Part shown: positions 34,675 through 43,448 of the stretch, in pieces
Numbering within the stretch: the first letter of the stretch is position 1
How the letters are laid out: every line of letters begins with the position of its first letter
NCBI GenBank assembly: GCA_039111475.1
Contig: JBCCIP010000017.1
Span: 45,440-109,439, forward strand
From: JAUIET01 sp039111475
GTDB lineage: Bacteria > Pseudomonadota > Gammaproteobacteria > Pseudomonadales > JAUIET01
Length of the DNA: 64,000 nucleotides
Direction: 5' to 3'
Translations under genes and position numbers: made by a program
The notes under the pieces: model-generated
What the model was told of the DNA's origin: nothing
The model's database searches: none
What the model saw: the letters and a program-made list of their open reading frames with translations, nothing else

Positions 34675-35463
34675 TTAGGAATTGCTGACCTGCATCGACA
34701 AGATAGTCTCATTCAAATCAAGAATTTGTCTGGCCATGTTTTCAATCAAAGTGCGGCATACTTCCGGTTGCAGACGCACCAACTCAACAAAATCTTCTTG
34801 TCGAATAGCACGCACTGTGCTGAATTCCTTGGCCTTTACTGTGGCGGTGCGCTTCTCGGAAGTAAACGCAGCCATAGCGCCAAATATTTCGTCTTCATAA
34901 ATATCTCCCACTTTAATGTCGTCTTGATACGCTTCAAGATGCCCTTCTATTAAAGTGAAAACGCGATCTGAAATTTCACCTTGCGCAATAATCACTTCGC
35001 CCGGTGCAAGGTTCAAATATTCGCTGTTGGGATCACGGCTGTGCGAACTGTAGTGGCTCAATGCTTGTACCAGAATGGCATTGAACGTGGCTTGGTATTC
35101 CGTCCATGCTTCAAGCGCTTTCGCATCTTTAAGAAGTTGCGCCTTTATGTCTTCCCAGTGGTAAGCCTGCAGCGTCACATCTTGTGTGCAAATGAACTTT
35201 GGTCGGTCGGCGGCGCTGTTACCGCGTGGTCTTGATACAAAATCACCCGGTTCAAAAAAGTAAATCAGTTTGCCATCCAGCTCTACCTCTATGTGGCCGC
35301 TGGTCAATACAAAAGAAGCGCCTTCGGGCAATTCGCTGAATACATTGCTGCTGATAGGAAGTTCCGTTGGTTCGCCTGCTGCAGGTACTTGCTGCAAGAA
35401 CTCTGAAACCAAGCGGGGAAGTTGCCGTACCTGGCTGGATTCCTTAAGCTCACTTACATACAT
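34675..35463 (-). CDS. Protein with two cyclic-nucleotide-binding-fold domains
   Basis: About 262 residues. The N-terminal half looks like a degenerate cNMP-type beta-roll (EGASFVLTSGHIEVELDGK); the C-terminal half is clearer: APGEVIIAQGEISDRVFTLIEGHLEAYQ...FGAMAAFTSEKRTATVKA. In the phosphate-binding cassette the usual Glu after FG is Ala, while the Arg is kept, so cyclic-nucleotide binding is doubtful. No helix-turn-helix or kinase is attached. A frame extends to 35571; ATG 35463 with AGGA upstream is preferred. Second gene of a pair of paralogues. Confidence 0.82.
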   Translation of the reverse strand: MYVSELKESSQVRQLPRLVSEFLQQVPAAGEPTELPISSNVFSELPEGASFVLTSGHIEVELDGKLIYFFEPGDFVSRPRGNSAADRPKFICTQDVTLQAYHWEDIKAQLLKDAKALEAWTEYQATFNAILVQALSHYSSHSRDPNSEYLNLAPGEVIIAQGEISDRVFTLIEGHLEAYQDDIKVGDIYEDEIFGAMAAFTSEKRTATVKAKEFSTVRAIRQEDFVELVRLQPEVCRTLIENMARQILDLNETILSMQVSNS

Positions 35464-35500
35464 AATTTTTTCCTGCCAATAGGTGTTGTTTTCTTCGTCC

Positions 35501-35851
35501 CTATTTAATTGACTTGGCAATTTCCGGTTGCGTCTTGACCATGCTAACAAAGGTATCTTGTCGGATCGCACGCAATACGCAATCTTTGGTTGCGACTACG
35601 CTGGCGCGACGTTTGCTGCCAGTGAATGCGGCAATGGCCCCAAACATTTCACCTTGCTGAATATCACCAACCTTTTTGCCATCCTGAATCGCTATTGCAC
35701 GGCCTTCGATCAGTGTGTACACATCGGTAGTGTCGTCGCCCTGTTCGATGATTGTAGTGCCAGCCGGGTAGCTTCGATAATCGATTGCTTCAGTGGCAAC
35801 GGTGTCACTGGCGAAGTCGTCAGGCAGTTCATAACTTGGGAACGAGGACAT
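35501..35851 (-). CDS. Small cyclic-nucleotide-binding-fold protein
   Basis: 116 residues made of one beta-roll domain: AGTTIIEQGDDTTDVYTLIEGRAIAIQ...FGAIAAFTGSKRRASVVATKD. It is a close paralogue of the C-terminal domain of the next gene, sharing the FGA substitution and the C-terminal FVSMVKTQPE motif, but it stops at SIK where the paralogue continues with the alpha-C helix (ENMARQILDLN). Starts ATG 35851; the pair is separated by 37 bases. May be a signalling adaptor. Function unknown. Confidence 0.8.
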   Translation of the reverse strand: MSSFPSYELPDDFASDTVATEAIDYRSYPAGTTIIEQGDDTTDVYTLIEGRAIAIQDGKKVGDIQQGEMFGAIAAFTGSKRRASVVATKDCVLRAIRQDTFVSMVKTQPEIAKSIK

Positions 35852-35926
35852 GGTGTATGATCCAGAATTAGCTTTTATTATCTAAAGCATAGACAAAATC
35901 TCGCCGCGCAGACTGGGAACGGCCGT

Positions 35927-36646
35927 TTGGAAGCAGGAATTTGCACTGGGCAGACCGATGCCCACATTGAGTATCGTGTATCGGAGGACCACGCTGGTGA
36001 TAAACGGCCAATTGGGCTTCAATCCGAGGTATGGCGGGCCTATGAAGAGATGCGCAGTCTTGCCGCAGACAGTGGCATTGACCTGCTGATCGCCAGTGGT
36101 TTCCGCGATTTTGATCGACAATTAAGCATTTGGAACCGCAAAGCCGAGGGCAAGCGCCCCGTGTTGGATCAGCAGGGCCTGCCGCTGGATCTGTCGGCTT
36201 TGTCGGAATTCGAGGTTTGTGAGGCGATTTTGCGCTGGTCTGCATTGCCCGGAGCATCCAGGCACCACTGGGGAACCGACATGGATGTGTATGACGGCAG
36301 CACTATTGATGCCGCTTATAAACTTCAACTCACACCCGATGAATACGGCCTTGGTGGACCATTCTATGAGCTGAATGCCTGGCTGGGAGAACACGCCGGT
36401 TCGTTCAACTTTACGCGACCGTATCAGTTCGATACCGGCGGTATCGCGCCAGAAGCATGGCATCTAAGCTACACTCCGTTGGCTAACGTGTTGCAAGCGG
36501 AACTAACCTTGCCGGTTTTGGAAGATTGCTTGAGTGAAGCCGACCTGATGTTGTCAGATAGTGTGGTTAAGCATCTTGCGCTGATTCATGCCCGGTTTAT
36601 CAATGTGGATGTCAGCGCGGTATCTGAAACCCGGAGGCATTCTTGA
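35927..36646 (+). CDS. M15B/VanY-type D-alanyl-D-alanine carboxypeptidase
   Basis: 239 residues with the VanY signature: IASGFRDFDRQLSIWNRK near 75 and the zinc-binding SRHHWGTDMDVYD near 113 (SxHxxGxAxD-like), followed by a later EAWHLSY with the third metal ligand. The first usable start is TTG 35927, and no signal peptide is visible, which is unusual for a peptidoglycan enzyme. The end overlaps the MFS-PlsC gene start by four bases. Cleaves the terminal D-Ala of muropeptides or acts on recycled peptides. Confidence 0.85.
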   Translation: MEAGICTGQTDAHIEYRVSEDHAGDKRPIGLQSEVWRAYEEMRSLAADSGIDLLIASGFRDFDRQLSIWNRKAEGKRPVLDQQGLPLDLSALSEFEVCEAILRWSALPGASRHHWGTDMDVYDGSTIDAAYKLQLTPDEYGLGGPFYELNAWLGEHAGSFNFTRPYQFDTGGIAPEAWHLSYTPLANVLQAELTLPVLEDCLSEADLMLSDSVVKHLALIHARFINVDVSAVSETRRHS

Positions 36647-38556
36647 GCGAGCCAGAATCGGCGCAACAGGTAACCGAGCCACGCAATCAAATGGCGTTGT
36701 TAAAAAGTCGACGTTTTCTGCCATTGTTCGTCACCCAGTTTCTGGGCGCCTTCAATGATAATGTCTACAAAAATTCGCTGATTTTGCTGATCGCGTTTTA
36801 TCTGGTTGATGAGCTCACACTGAGTACAGATTTATTGATCAACCTGGCAGCCATGTTGTTCATTCTTCCTTATTTTCTGTTTTCCGCCACGGCCGGACAA
36901 ATAGCGGACAAAATTGATAAGGCGGTACTGGTTCGTCACACCAAGAACGCGGAAATTTTAATTATGTGCGTGGGGGCTTTCGCGTTTTGGTTTGAAAGCT
37001 TGATAGGTTTGTTTTTGTTGCTATTCCTGATGGGCACACAATCGGCATTTTTCAGTCCAGCGAAATACTCTTTGTTACCGCAGCATCTTGAGCCGGAAGA
37101 ATTGGTGGGTGGTAATGCTCATGTGGAAATGGGAACGTTCGTTGCTATCGTACTTGGTTTGTTAGCCGCAAATTTCCTCACAGCGCAGCCAAACCGTGAA
37201 CTGTATATAGGTGTGGCCGTTATCGGACTTGCGATTATTGGCCGCATCGCGAGCCAGTATATTCCTTCAGCCCCGCCTCCCGACCCAAATCTGAAGTTGA
37301 ATCCAAATATCTGGAAGCAAACACTGCGCATCATGTCATACGCGCGCGTAGATCACGCAGTGTTTCATTCTATTTTTGGCGTGTCCTGGTTTTGGTTTTT
37401 CGGCAGTGTCTGGCTCACGCAGATTCCGAACTTCTCGCGTTATTATCTTCATGGCTCGGCAGACGTTACCACCCTGGTACTGTGTGTATTCTCGATCGGA
37501 ATTGGCTTGGGCACCATGCTCTGCGAACGCCTTTCAGGCAAAAAAGTGGAGCTTGGTCTTGTGCCATTTGGTGCGGCCGGTCTCAGTCTGGCCTCGTTTG
37601 ATTTGTTTTTTGCATTGCCACTGGAAAGCAGTAAGCAGCTATTAAGTATTGGCGAATTTCTGGCGCTTGATGGAAGTTATCGGGTGTTGATTGATCTGAC
37701 GCTTATTGGCACATTTGGCGGCTTTTTTATCGTACCGTTGATGGCGTTGATTCAGCAGCGCACACCGGCTGAAAAGAGGGCCCAGGTTATCGCAGCAAGC
37801 AATATCATCAATTCATTATTCATGGTGACCGCAGCTGTTGTTGGCGTTGTCTCGCTGGAGTACGCTGGTCTGGATATTCCGCAGTTGTTTCTGATGATAG
37901 CCTTAATGAATATTGCAGTTGCCGTCTGGGTATTCGGTCGTGTACCTGAATTTGGCATGCGTTTTCTTATCTGGATGCTCAGTCATACCATGTACCGCGT
38001 AGAGCATGAAAATCTTGACGCGGTACCGGATGAAGGTGCGGCAGTTCTGGTGTGCAATCACGTAAGCTACGTTGACGCATTGCTACTGGCTGGGGCATGT
38101 CGGCGACCAATTCGTTTTGTTATGTTTAAACCAATTTATGAGTTACCAGTGCTCAATTTTATTTTTCGAACAGGCCGCGCAATACCGATTATCAGCAAGC
38201 ACGTGGATGAGCAGGCTTACAAGCTAGCATTTGACGAGATATCAAGGGCTTTGGAGGAGGGAGACCTTCTTTGCATATTCCCTGAAGGAAAGCTGACTCA
38301 GGATGGTGAAATGAATGAATTTAAGCAAGGTATTGAGCGGATTATTGAGCGTAATCCTGTACCCGTGCTACCCATGGCATTACAAGGTTTGTGGGGCAGC
38401 TTTTTCAGCCACCGCGACGGTCATGCGCTAACGACCTTACCGCGCAGGTTTTGGTCCAGGGTAAAAATTGTGGCTGGTGCACTTGTGCATCCTGAACAGC
38501 TTAGTGCGCAGCGCCTGTATAACGATGTTGCCGAATTGCGAGGTGAAAAAGCCTGA
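36643..38556 (+). CDS. MFS transporter fused to PlsC-type acyltransferase (LplT/Aas-like)
   Basis: 637 residues. The first about 430 form twelve or so membrane helices of an MFS permease (FLGAFNDNVYKNSLILLIAF is the typical LplT/Aas opening). The C-terminal about 200 are a lysophospholipid acyltransferase with NHVSYVDALLL (HX4D) near 468 and FPEGKLTQDGEMNEFKQG near 546. In many relatives a third acyl-ACP ligase domain follows; here it is absent. Probably flips lysophospholipids inward and re-acylates them. Start TTG 36643 overlaps the upstream stop. Confidence 0.88.
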   Translation: MSEPESAQQVTEPRNQMALLKSRRFLPLFVTQFLGAFNDNVYKNSLILLIAFYLVDELTLSTDLLINLAAMLFILPYFLFSATAGQIADKIDKAVLVRHTKNAEILIMCVGAFAFWFESLIGLFLLLFLMGTQSAFFSPAKYSLLPQHLEPEELVGGNAHVEMGTFVAIVLGLLAANFLTAQPNRELYIGVAVIGLAIIGRIASQYIPSAPPPDPNLKLNPNIWKQTLRIMSYARVDHAVFHSIFGVSWFWFFGSVWLTQIPNFSRYYLHGSADVTTLVLCVFSIGIGLGTMLCERLSGKKVELGLVPFGAAGLSLASFDLFFALPLESSKQLLSIGEFLALDGSYRVLIDLTLIGTFGGFFIVPLMALIQQRTPAEKRAQVIAASNIINSLFMVTAAVVGVVSLEYAGLDIPQLFLMIALMNIAVAVWVFGRVPEFGMRFLIWMLSHTMYRVEHENLDAVPDEGAAVLVCNHVSYVDALLLAGACRRPIRFVMFKPIYELPVLNFIFRTGRAIPIISKHVDEQAYKLAFDEISRALEEGDLLCIFPEGKLTQDGEMNEFKQGIERIIERNPVPVLPMALQGLWGSFFSHRDGHALTTLPRRFWSRVKIVAGALVHPEQLSAQRLYNDVAELRGEKA

Positions 38557-39329
38557 TGAGCACAGAATTATGGGCGGAAATCTGTGATGAGGCCGCCGCA
38601 GAAATCAAATCCGAGCCGGTATTGGCCAGTTTTTATCATGCCAGTGTAATTAATCACAAAACGTTCATGTGCGCATTGGCCTATCAGTTAGCTGCAAAAT
38701 TAGACAGTAGCGAGGTGCCGGCAATGCTTATTCGTGACGTTGCTGAGCAAGCCATGGCCGGCGACGAGTCTATTCTTGGCGCAGCTGCAGCTGACATTCG
38801 TGCGTACCGAGAACGTGATCCTGCGTGTAAGCAGTTTCTAATGCCTTTTCTCTACTTTAAGGGTTTTCACGCCATTCAAAGCCAGAGAATTGCCCACTTT
38901 TTCTGGAATGAAGGGCGCGAAACCCTTGCTCTATTTTTGCAAACGCGAGCGGCAAGTGTGTTTGCGGTGGATATTCATCCGGCAGTGAGAATAGGTCAAG
39001 GCATTATGCTTGATCATGCCACCGGCCTCGTAGTCGGCGAAACCAGCCGGATTGGAGACAATGTATCAATTTTGCATCAGGTGACTTTAGGGGGTACAGG
39101 TACTGATTCAAAAATGAGACACCCGCAAATTGGCGACGGCGTGTTACTGGCGGCAGGCGCGACTTTGTTAGGTGCCATTCAAATTGGCGATGGCGCCAAA
39201 GTTGCGGCTGGCAGTTTGGTCTTGGATGATGTAAGACCTCACACCACTGTTGCCGGTGTGCCCGCAAAGCAAGTTGGTAGGCCCATCACACAGGAACCGG
39301 CAAGAGATATGGACCAAGGTTTGAACTAG
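38556..39329 (+). CDS. cysE: Serine O-acetyltransferase
   Basis: First step of cysteine biosynthesis, L-serine plus acetyl-CoA to O-acetylserine. 257 residues with the N-terminal helical SAT domain (ELWAEICDEAAAEIKSEP), then left-handed beta-helix hexapeptide repeats containing FAVDIHPAVRIGQGIMLDHATGLVVGET and VAGVPAKQVG. The start shares one base with the preceding stop. Typical long form; the extended N-terminal domain mediates oligomerisation. Position behind a lipid-remodelling gene looks incidental. Confidence 0.95.
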   Translation: MSTELWAEICDEAAAEIKSEPVLASFYHASVINHKTFMCALAYQLAAKLDSSEVPAMLIRDVAEQAMAGDESILGAAAADIRAYRERDPACKQFLMPFLYFKGFHAIQSQRIAHFFWNEGRETLALFLQTRAASVFAVDIHPAVRIGQGIMLDHATGLVVGETSRIGDNVSILHQVTLGGTGTDSKMRHPQIGDGVLLAAGATLLGAIQIGDGAKVAAGSLVLDDVRPHTTVAGVPAKQVGRPITQEPARDMDQGLN

Positions 39330-39677
39330 TTCCATTTCATATGCAGGACAGTTGACTCCTGTATTTGGCGCAACTCTGTACATACGTTATGCCGCTACCG
39401 AATCAACCATGGTGAATTTCAAACGGTTGTTTTTGAAAAAAATTGGGGTATATTTGAGCAGCCCGTGTGCAGAGCCTCGGGCGAGGAATGCTTTGGTTGA
39501 TACGTTTACTTATCGGCCAAAAGCGTCAATGAACCCAGTAATTTGCAATACCTACAAAGTTTAGCCACAGCTACGTACTCCCCTTGGTTGAAGGGCTTAA
39601 CAATAAAAGCAAGTTGGCGTGTAAGGCTTAAAATAGTCCGGCTCGCCCTTAGTTATTAGAACCGATGGAGAAAAACC
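39330..39677. other. Intergenic region between cysE and the basic unknown protein
   Basis: About 350 bases. A 70-codon frame (39352-39564) starts with TTG, lacks a ribosome-binding site and matches nothing I recognise, so I do not call it. The region is otherwise unremarkable. Confidence 0.4.
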
Positions 39678-40196
39678 TTGAGTGTTAAATTAATTGATAA
39701 TGAAGCGTTTTATGGATTTCGTGTCCGCAGAACTGTTAATGGCAAGTTGTATCAGGAGTATTATTCTCTCAAAAAGGATGGCAAACGTTTGAGCCAGCGC
39801 GCCACAAAAATTGTGGAAAATAAAGCAAAGGTTAGAGACGAAGAATTACGCCAAGAGCAGATCAAGTCCAAGGAAAAGCGTAAAGCCGAATTGTGTTTCC
39901 ACGACGACGGCAGCATCCGAGGAATTTCCTACCTCGTGAAAACAGAAAAAAGTGGCACAAAAACTCCGATTTTTCAGATCGGCATTGCGTCTGAGCTTGA
40001 AAGCAAAATTGTGTGTACCAGTTTTTCTGTTAATGCGCACGGAAAAGAGGAAGCGTGGAAGAAGGCTGTTGAGTCTTACGCGGAGCACAAGAAAATTCGC
40101 AAGGGCACCAAACTGTATAAACAGTTGATGGCCGCATTGCCGAAAACTGTAGGTAAAAAGAAACGCTCAGTGCGTGGGCGCAAGAAGAAAAAGTAG
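39678..40196 (+). CDS. Small basic protein of unknown function
   Basis: 172 residues, strongly basic, ending RSVRGRKKKK. The N-terminus (FYGFRVRRTVNGKLYQEYYSLKKDGK) resembles the three-stranded AP2/integrase-type DNA-binding fold by pattern only. A second segment (GISYLVKTEKSGTKTPIFQIGIA) could be a repeat of a beta-rich unit. Initiation is at TTG 39678 preceded by GATGGAG. Followed by a strong bidirectional terminator. A nucleic-acid-binding role is plausible but unproven. Confidence 0.7.
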   Translation: MSVKLIDNEAFYGFRVRRTVNGKLYQEYYSLKKDGKRLSQRATKIVENKAKVRDEELRQEQIKSKEKRKAELCFHDDGSIRGISYLVKTEKSGTKTPIFQIGIASELESKIVCTSFSVNAHGKEEAWKKAVESYAEHKKIRKGTKLYKQLMAALPKTVGKKKRSVRGRKKKK

Positions 40197-40217
40197 CTAA
40201 GGCTATGCATATAGAGT

Positions 40218-40247
40218 GCATCTCAGGGTAAGTTTGCCCTGAGATGC
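40218..40247. terminator. Strong hairpin between convergent genes
   Basis: GCATCTCAGGG (40218-40228) and CCCTGAGATGC (40237-40247) form a perfect 11-bp stem with an 8-base loop, between the basic protein gene and ppa, which converge. A smaller CTGG/CCAG hairpin and TTTCC follow. There is no long U-run, but placement supports bidirectional termination. Confidence 0.7.
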
Positions 40248-40283
40248 TGGTTTCCAGAATCCTTCTGGCATGCTCTTTACACG

Positions 40284-40817
40284 CTAAACCGTTTCTTCGT
40301 AGCGATTAACTGATTCAGATATTACTTTTCTGGCTTCGTCGCTGGAGAGCCAGCCTTTCACTTGCACCCATTTGCCGGGCTCCAAGTCTTTATAGTGCTC
40401 GAAAAAGTGCACTATTTGTTCCATCAATGCATTTGGCACATCTTCAGGTTCGTTTACGTGGTCCCACCAACGGGTGAGCTGAGATACTGGCAGAGCAAAC
40501 ACTTTGTAGTCTCTGCCGGACTCGTCCTCCATATCCAGTACGCCGATTGGACGACAGCGGATAACCGAACCGCAGTTCACGGTATGAGGTGTTCTTACCA
40601 GTACATCTATGGGATCACCATCTTCGGACAATGTGTGCGGGATATAGCCATAATTGCATGGATAGAACATCGGAGCGGCCATAAATCGATCAACAAACAG
40701 CGCCCCCGTGTCTTTATCCACTTCGTATTTCACCGGGTCGGCGTGTGACGGTATCTCAATAATGACATTGAATTCATCCGGTATGTGTTCACCTGCTGGA
40801 ACGTTTTCTAAACTCAT
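40284..40817 (-). CDS. ppa: Inorganic pyrophosphatase, family I
   Basis: Soluble Mg-dependent hydrolase of PPi, 177 residues. The family I pattern is complete: KYEVDKDTGALFVDRF, MFYPCNYGYIPHTLSEDGDPIDVLV with the catalytic aspartates, and DVPNALMEQIVHFFEHYKDLEPGKWV. Divergent from the membrane pyrophosphatase gene hppA, and a PPi-type phosphofructokinase is close by, so three PPi enzymes are within 4.5 kb. Cytosolic. Confidence 0.96.
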   Translation of the reverse strand: MSLENVPAGEHIPDEFNVIIEIPSHADPVKYEVDKDTGALFVDRFMAAPMFYPCNYGYIPHTLSEDGDPIDVLVRTPHTVNCGSVIRCRPIGVLDMEDESGRDYKVFALPVSQLTRWWDHVNEPEDVPNALMEQIVHFFEHYKDLEPGKWVQVKGWLSSDEARKVISESVNRYEETV

Positions 40818-41169
40818 CTACTTTTCCAAATAACAAATTAAACGGTAGGTTTGGCCGCACATTCAACACATTGTTTGTTATTTTTGAGGTGCGAGACTTT
40901 CTGAGTAGCACAAATAATAGCGGAATTTCAGATCAATTCTTTTGAGCCTAGCACATGGGGTCCTATTCGACCGTGAATGCCTGGATGGCAGTTAATCGGC
41001 TTGTCGAAGGCGGTGCCAGTTTATCATACAGCTTGTGGTGAGTGGCCTGTATTCGTTACTATGGGTGGCTGCGAGTAAGGGGCCCGGCAGTATCTAGAGC
41101 TCTACCCGTGACAAAAGCTACCTACTAGACAATAAATCGTTGCACCAGCAACACGCTTGGGGAGTAAAC
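40818..41169. other. Divergent intergenic region ppa-hppA
   Basis: About 350 bases between divergent pyrophosphatase genes; must contain both promoters. A GGGGAG ribosome-binding site precedes the hppA ATG at 41170. I could not assign unique -35/-10 pairs. No gene seen. Confidence 0.4.
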
Positions 41170-43194
41170 ATGAGCGACGCGATGTATTTGCCGCCTTTAT
41201 TCGGCATATTAGGCCTTGTTGTGGCCTTTGTGATCTATCAGATCATGACAAAATACAACGAAGGTCAGGATCAAATTAAGAAAATTGCTGACGCCATTCA
41301 TGAAGGCGCCATGGTGTTTATGCACCGTGAGTATAAAATGTTGGCGATGTTCGCCGGTGTACTTTTGGTGTTGATTCTAATATCACCTCTAGGCGTCAAT
41401 ACAGCCATTTCCTTTGTAGTTGGTGCAGCCTCATCTGCGCTGGCAGGCTATATCGGCATGTGGGCGGCAACCAAAGCGAATTCACGCACGACCGTAGCGG
41501 CACATGAGAAAGGTCAGGCTGAAGCACTGACGGTGGCCTTCTACGGCGGATCAATCATGGGTCTGTGCGTTGCCTCACTTGGCCTGGTTGGCCTGGGTGG
41601 CTTGTACTGGTACTTCGGAGGGGACCCCCACACCGCGCACGCGATTCATGGTTTCGGAATGGGCGCATCCTCGGTGGCACTTTTTTCTCGTGTTGGCGGT
41701 GGTATATACACCAAGAGCGCCGACGTTGGTGCAGACCTGGTTGGTAAGTTGGAAGAAGGTATTCCAGAGGACGACCCTCGCAACCCAGGTGTGATTGCCG
41801 ACAATGTTGGCGACAATGTTGGCGACGTAGCAGGTATGGGTTCAGATATTTTTGAATCGTATTGTGGCTCCATGATCGCAACGATTGCCATCGCTTCGAC
41901 GCTGGCGATGACAGGCGAGTATGGTCTTGAAGCCCTGGCACCTACGGGTGGCCAGCAGGGCATGATGGCATTGCCACTGATGCTGGCAGGCGTTGGACTG
42001 ATCTGCTCACTGGTTGGTATCTTCCTGGTTCGCAGTCGTTCATCAAGCGCACCTGAAAAAGCGCTGCGTCTGGGGCATCAGGCATCCGCTGTACTGTTGT
42101 TCGTCGCTGCCTGGTGGGTGGTGACGACGCTTGGTCTTAGTCTCAATATTCTTTGGGCCATTATCGCTGGCATCGTAGGTGGCATGGTGATTGGTTTGGT
42201 CACTGAATATTACACAGCTGGCGGCCCAGTGATTCGAATAGCGGAATCAGGCAAAACGGGCTCAGCAACAGTCATGATCACTGGTCTCGCTGTCGGCATG
42301 GAATCGGTTGTAATTCCCATTCTGATGATTGCTGGCGTTATCTTTGTATCCACTGAATTTGCTGGTCTTTACGGCGTAGGCATTGCCGCTGTTGGCATGC
42401 TTGCTACTGTTGGCATGACGATGGCGCTAGACGCTTACGGTCCCGTGGCGGACAACGCAGGTGGCATTGCAGAAATGGCCGGTTTAGGAGAGGAAACCCG
42501 CGAGATCACTGATGGTCTTGACGCGGTTGGTAACACCACCGCGGCTATCGGCAAAGGCTTCGCGATCGGTGCGGCGGCGCTGGCAGCCCTGGCAATTATC
42601 GCGGCCTATGTGGAAACGATGGAAGCAACACGCACTGATTTTAGCCTGGAGTTGTCGGAACCAATGGTTCTGATCGGCTTGTTCATTGGCGGTATTTTGC
42701 CGTTCCTGATAGCTGCAATCACTATGACTTCGGTGGGTGACGCGGCGATGGCAATGATCGAAGAAATTCGTCGCCAGTTCAATGAAATACCTGGCCTGCG
42801 AGAGGGTACTGCAGAGCCTGACCACAACAAGTGTATTGATATTGCGACTACCTCAGCATTGAAGAAAATGATTTTGCCAGGCGTTATCGCCGTTGGTGCG
42901 CCGCCATTGGTTGGCTTCGCGCTGGGCGCAGAATCGCTGGGTGGCATGCTGGCAGGCGCACTGCTTGGTTGTGTACTGATGGCTCTGATGATGGCAAACG
43001 CCGGTGGTGCCTGGGACAACGCCAAGAAGTATGTTGAGCAGGGCAACCTGGGCGGCAAAGGCTCAGAAGTTCACGCGGCCGCTGTTGTGGGTGACACCGT
43101 TGGTGACCCCTTCAAGGACACGTCTGGCCCATCAATGAACATTCTCATCAATGTGATGGCGATTGTTAGTTTGGTGATTGCGCCCATTCTCTGA
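41170..43194 (+). CDS. hppA: Membrane-bound ion-translocating pyrophosphatase, K+-dependent type
   Basis: Couples PPi hydrolysis to ion export across the inner membrane. About 674 residues with many membrane helices. The substrate site is intact: KSADVGADLVGKLEEG, PEDDPRNPGVIADNVGDN and the late DTVGDPFKDTSGPSMN. The segment VGNTTAAIGKG has Ala where K+-independent enzymes have Lys, indicating the K+-dependent subtype. Whether H+ or Na+ is pumped cannot be settled by eye. The open frame begins at 41140; ATG 41170 with GGGGAG is the likely start. Confidence 0.95.
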   Translation: MSDAMYLPPLFGILGLVVAFVIYQIMTKYNEGQDQIKKIADAIHEGAMVFMHREYKMLAMFAGVLLVLILISPLGVNTAISFVVGAASSALAGYIGMWAATKANSRTTVAAHEKGQAEALTVAFYGGSIMGLCVASLGLVGLGGLYWYFGGDPHTAHAIHGFGMGASSVALFSRVGGGIYTKSADVGADLVGKLEEGIPEDDPRNPGVIADNVGDNVGDVAGMGSDIFESYCGSMIATIAIASTLAMTGEYGLEALAPTGGQQGMMALPLMLAGVGLICSLVGIFLVRSRSSSAPEKALRLGHQASAVLLFVAAWWVVTTLGLSLNILWAIIAGIVGGMVIGLVTEYYTAGGPVIRIAESGKTGSATVMITGLAVGMESVVIPILMIAGVIFVSTEFAGLYGVGIAAVGMLATVGMTMALDAYGPVADNAGGIAEMAGLGEETREITDGLDAVGNTTAAIGKGFAIGAAALAALAIIAAYVETMEATRTDFSLELSEPMVLIGLFIGGILPFLIAAITMTSVGDAAMAMIEEIRRQFNEIPGLREGTAEPDHNKCIDIATTSALKKMILPGVIAVGAPPLVGFALGAESLGGMLAGALLGCVLMALMMANAGGAWDNAKKYVEQGNLGGKGSEVHAAAVVGDTVGDPFKDTSGPSMNILINVMAIVSLVIAPIL

Positions 43195-43284
43195 TTTAGG
43201 TGCTTCGTAAGAGTAACAGTTGATTCTGACTCATTGCCGGCCCGATATGTTTGAGTTCTTTTGTCGAAATTTACGGGAAAGGTA

Positions 43285-43393
43285 GAGAAGATCGCACTGT
43301 CGCCGCCCTAGACCTTCAAAAAGAGGGACCTTTTTGAAAAGTCCCATGGTTGGGTTCACGGCGTGTCTGGGGCGGCGATAGTGTGATCTTCTC
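43285..43393. repeat. Long imperfect inverted repeat, element B (intergenic)
   Basis: Arms 43285-43313 and 43365-43393 pair over 29 bases with three mismatches. Inside are a TCAAAAAG/CTTTTTGA hairpin, GGGAC/GTCCC, CCCATGGTTGGGTTCA at 43343-43358 and CGGCGTGTCT at 43359-43368. The last two match element A at 5975-6122 although the outer arms differ. It lies between convergent hppA and the phosphofructokinase gene, where it could also terminate transcription. Confidence 0.75.
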
Positions 43394-43448
43394 GGATAGT
43401 AAGGGTTGAAGATTGGGGCGTCTTGTATTGAGCTTTCATCTCAGCGTC

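Noticed and set aside
39352..39564. 70-codon frame after cysE
   Set aside because: TTG start, no ribosome-binding site, no recognisable similarity, codon use unlike neighbours.
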